Source: Chamaesiphon sp.
GTDB lineage: Bacteria; Cyanobacteriota; Cyanobacteriia; Cyanobacteriales; Chamaesiphonaceae
NCBI GenBank assembly: GCA_020059425.1
Contig: JAGVCD010000290.1
Coordinates: 1-7,547 of the forward strand
Direction of reading: 5' to 3'
Length of the DNA stretch: 7,547 nt
Shown here: positions 6,553 through 7,547 of the stretch, piece after piece
Numbering within the stretch: the stretch's first letter is position 1
How the letters are laid out: each line of letters opens with the position of its first letter
Translations under genes and position numbers: made by a program
The notes under the pieces: model-generated
The model's input: the letters and a program-made list of their open reading frames with translations, nothing else
What the model was told of the DNA's origin: nothing
The model's database searches: none

Positions 6553-6750
6553 GCTAGACAGCAAAATATTTCGCCAGAGCGTAGTTAGTTTATGGTGCAT
6601 TTGATCTTTTTTCTATTCATGCAGGAGGTCTATTGCATAGCTGGGATGCTCCCAAATCACCCCCATCCCCCTGTCTTAATTGAAATCGCTTCTCCCAAAT
6701 CTGGGAGAGTGGCTGGGGGTGAGGACATCAGCGCCGCCTATTTAATTTCA
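6553..6750. other. Non-coding spacer between convergent genes
   Basis: This spacer lies between the proline-rich protein gene (plus) and sfsA (minus). The only frame across it gives a peptide without family features. Its distal half is occupied by nested inverted repeats (6642-6722). The proximal half, AT-rich around 6600-6620, shows nothing beyond short repeats such as ATGCA/TGCAT (6619-6638). No canonical stem plus T-tract terminator is present for either gene. Confidence 0.6.
6642..6722. repeat. Nested inverted-repeat element, REP/MITE-like
   Basis: Three inverted repeats are packed here. TGGGA/TCCCA lies at 6642-6646 and 6650-6654. The 9-base outer pair is TCACCCCCA (6657-6665) with TGGGGGTGA (6714-6722). 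Inside it is a 7-base hairpin, TCTCCCA (6691-6697) with TGGGAGA (6702-6708) and loop AATC. CTCCCAAATC also occurs twice directly, at 6649-6658 and 6692-6701. The combination of CTCCCA...TGGGAG with GGGGGTGAGG resembles short dispersed intergenic repeats I recall from cyanobacterial genomes. Copy number cannot be judged from this window. It could also block transcription from either side. Confidence 0.5.
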
Positions 6751-7452
6751 TTAGAGCCGCAGTTCAGCCATGCCCAAATAGGTAATGCCAATAGGTGTCA
6801 CTTGAAAACGACACGGTAATACCAATAACCCCTTGGCTATAGCTTGTCTCAACAACTCACCATAAATGGGATCTTTGGCATCACCAGGTGCAAATTTCGT
6901 CATATCATCACGATTAATCAAATACAGCATTACCCCTCGTGCTTCTGGCATAATACCAATTAATTCTTGCAGATGCTTCTGGCCTCTAGTAGTAGCAGTA
7001 TCCGGAAATAGTGCTACATCATCCACAACATAAGTGGTGTTTTTGACTTCTACATAAATCAACTTTTCTTCTTCCACTAACACAAAATCAATCCGACTAC
7101 GACCGTCTTGGCCATATTTTACTTCTGTTTTAATCTCACTGTAGTTACCAAGCTCTGGAATCAATCTCTGCTCTAGGGCTAGTTTGATCAGCTTATTGGG
7201 CATCATTGTATTGACACCCACCCAGGTATCATTTACATAAATCATTTCCCAGGTATAGGCTAATTTGCGCTTCGGATCGCTGCTGTGGGAGACCTGCACT
7301 GGGGCACCTATTTCACAGACCCCCAGCATTGGGCCGGTATTGGGGCAATGTGCCGTAATCAGTTCGCCGCTATCTAGTTGAATATCGGCAAAAAAGCGTT
7401 TGTAGCGCTGTACTAATTTGCCAGGTTGAAGCGGTGGATAGGTATAAAGCAT
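6751..7452 (-). CDS. sfsA: SfsA family protein (sugar fermentation stimulation protein homologue)
   Basis: SfsA was named for raising maltose use in E. coli and binds DNA there. The family combines an OB-like N-terminal part with a PD-(D/E)xK nuclease-like domain, and its role in cyanobacteria is unclear. The 233-residue product matches E. coli SfsA in length. Key motifs are RYKRF (16-20), HCPNTG (35-40), KRK with Y-T-W-E just after (61-69), SRIDF (119-123) with D122, EVK (135-137) and FPD...RGQKHL (149-161). D122, E135 and K137 fit the nuclease-type metal site. I chose the ATG at 7450-7452 because the N-terminus MLYTYPPLQPGKLVQRYKRF parallels the E. coli start; an in-frame GTG at 7485 would add 11 unsupported residues. 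It is convergent with the proline-rich protein gene. No sugar genes are adjacent. Confidence 0.95.
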   Translation of the reverse strand: MLYTYPPLQPGKLVQRYKRFFADIQLDSGELITAHCPNTGPMLGVCEIGAPVQVSHSSDPKRKLAYTWEMIYVNDTWVGVNTMMPNKLIKLALEQRLIPELGNYSEIKTEVKYGQDGRSRIDFVLVEEEKLIYVEVKNTTYVVDDVALFPDTATTRGQKHLQELIGIMPEARGVMLYLINRDDMTKFAPGDAKDPIYGELLRQAIAKGLLVLPCRFQVTPIGITYLGMAELRL

Positions 7453-7487
7453 AAATTTCTGTCGCAGTTTCGGTAACACTGACACAT

Positions 7488-7493
7488 TTTATA
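7488..7493 (-). promoter_or_regulatory. Candidate -10 box for sfsA
   Basis: On the minus strand TATAAA (plus-strand TTTATA) is preceded directly by TG. It would start transcription near 7481, giving a leader of roughly 29 bases to the ATG at 7452. That start point would place the alternative GTG at 7485 upstream of the transcript, favouring the ATG. No good -35 hexamer lies at 16-18 bases, so the call is weak. Confidence 0.3.
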
Positions 7494-7547
7494 CATTTTG
7501 CAGTCTAATCTGAGGATGAGAGATTTGGTGCGGTTCTCCGGAATGGA

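Noticed and set aside
6592..6819. 75-codon plus-strand frame in the sfsA-side spacer
   Set aside because: It runs through the inverted-repeat element and into the 3' end of sfsA, and the peptide has no family features.
7516..7547. Possible start of a divergent gene (ATG 7516, about 10 open codons to the window edge)
   Set aside because: It is too short to judge. A minus-strand frame ending at TAG 7504-7506 is equally possible, so neither is called.

Overview
The window looks like ordinary chromosomal DNA of a cyanobacterium. It has two exact copies of the HIP1 octamer GCGATCGC (1001-1008 and 5737-5744) and many CGATCG cores. It also carries an exported proline-rich protein whose motifs I recall from a cyanobacteria-specific family of unknown function. 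Base composition is moderate and looks even. No rRNA, tRNA, transposase, phage gene or CRISPR array is visible.

Layout. (1) 1-1465, plus strand: the 3' part of lipA (lipoyl synthase), cut by the window edge, then gpsA (glycerol-3-phosphate dehydrogenase) one base later. The pair is followed by a terminator-like hairpin at 1426-1465. (2) 1466-2390, plus strand: an upstream region with two copies of the palindrome GAATATTC, then a secreted or membrane-anchored lytic transglycosylase (SLT domain behind a Pro/Ser linker). (3) 2419-3471, minus strand, convergent with the transglycosylase: an unrecognised two-helix membrane protein. Its cytoplasmic part appears to hold two copies of a PH-like beta domain. 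(4) 3472-3633: a divergent promoter region. (5) 3634-6552, plus strand: a polytopic acyltransferase of the COG4299/HGSNAT-like type, then, 51 bases later, an exported protein with two beta-type domains, a proline-rich stretch of over 200 residues and a basic C-terminal tail. (6) 6553-6750: a non-coding spacer with nested inverted repeats resembling a small dispersed repeat. (7) 6751-7452, minus strand: sfsA. (8) 7453-7547: upstream region of sfsA.

How the genes fit together. lipA and gpsA are housekeeping genes for lipoate and phospholipid synthesis. The middle block (transglycosylase, two-helix membrane protein, polytopic acyltransferase, exported proline-rich protein) is dominated by cell-envelope proteins. 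A joint role in envelope sugar or peptidoglycan modification is possible, but this is inference from proximity. The only plausible operon within the block is acyltransferase plus proline-rich protein. I see no clear-cut novel system. The best leads are the tandem PH-like membrane protein, the acyltransferase/exported-protein pair, the GAATATTC palindromes and the nested-repeat element.
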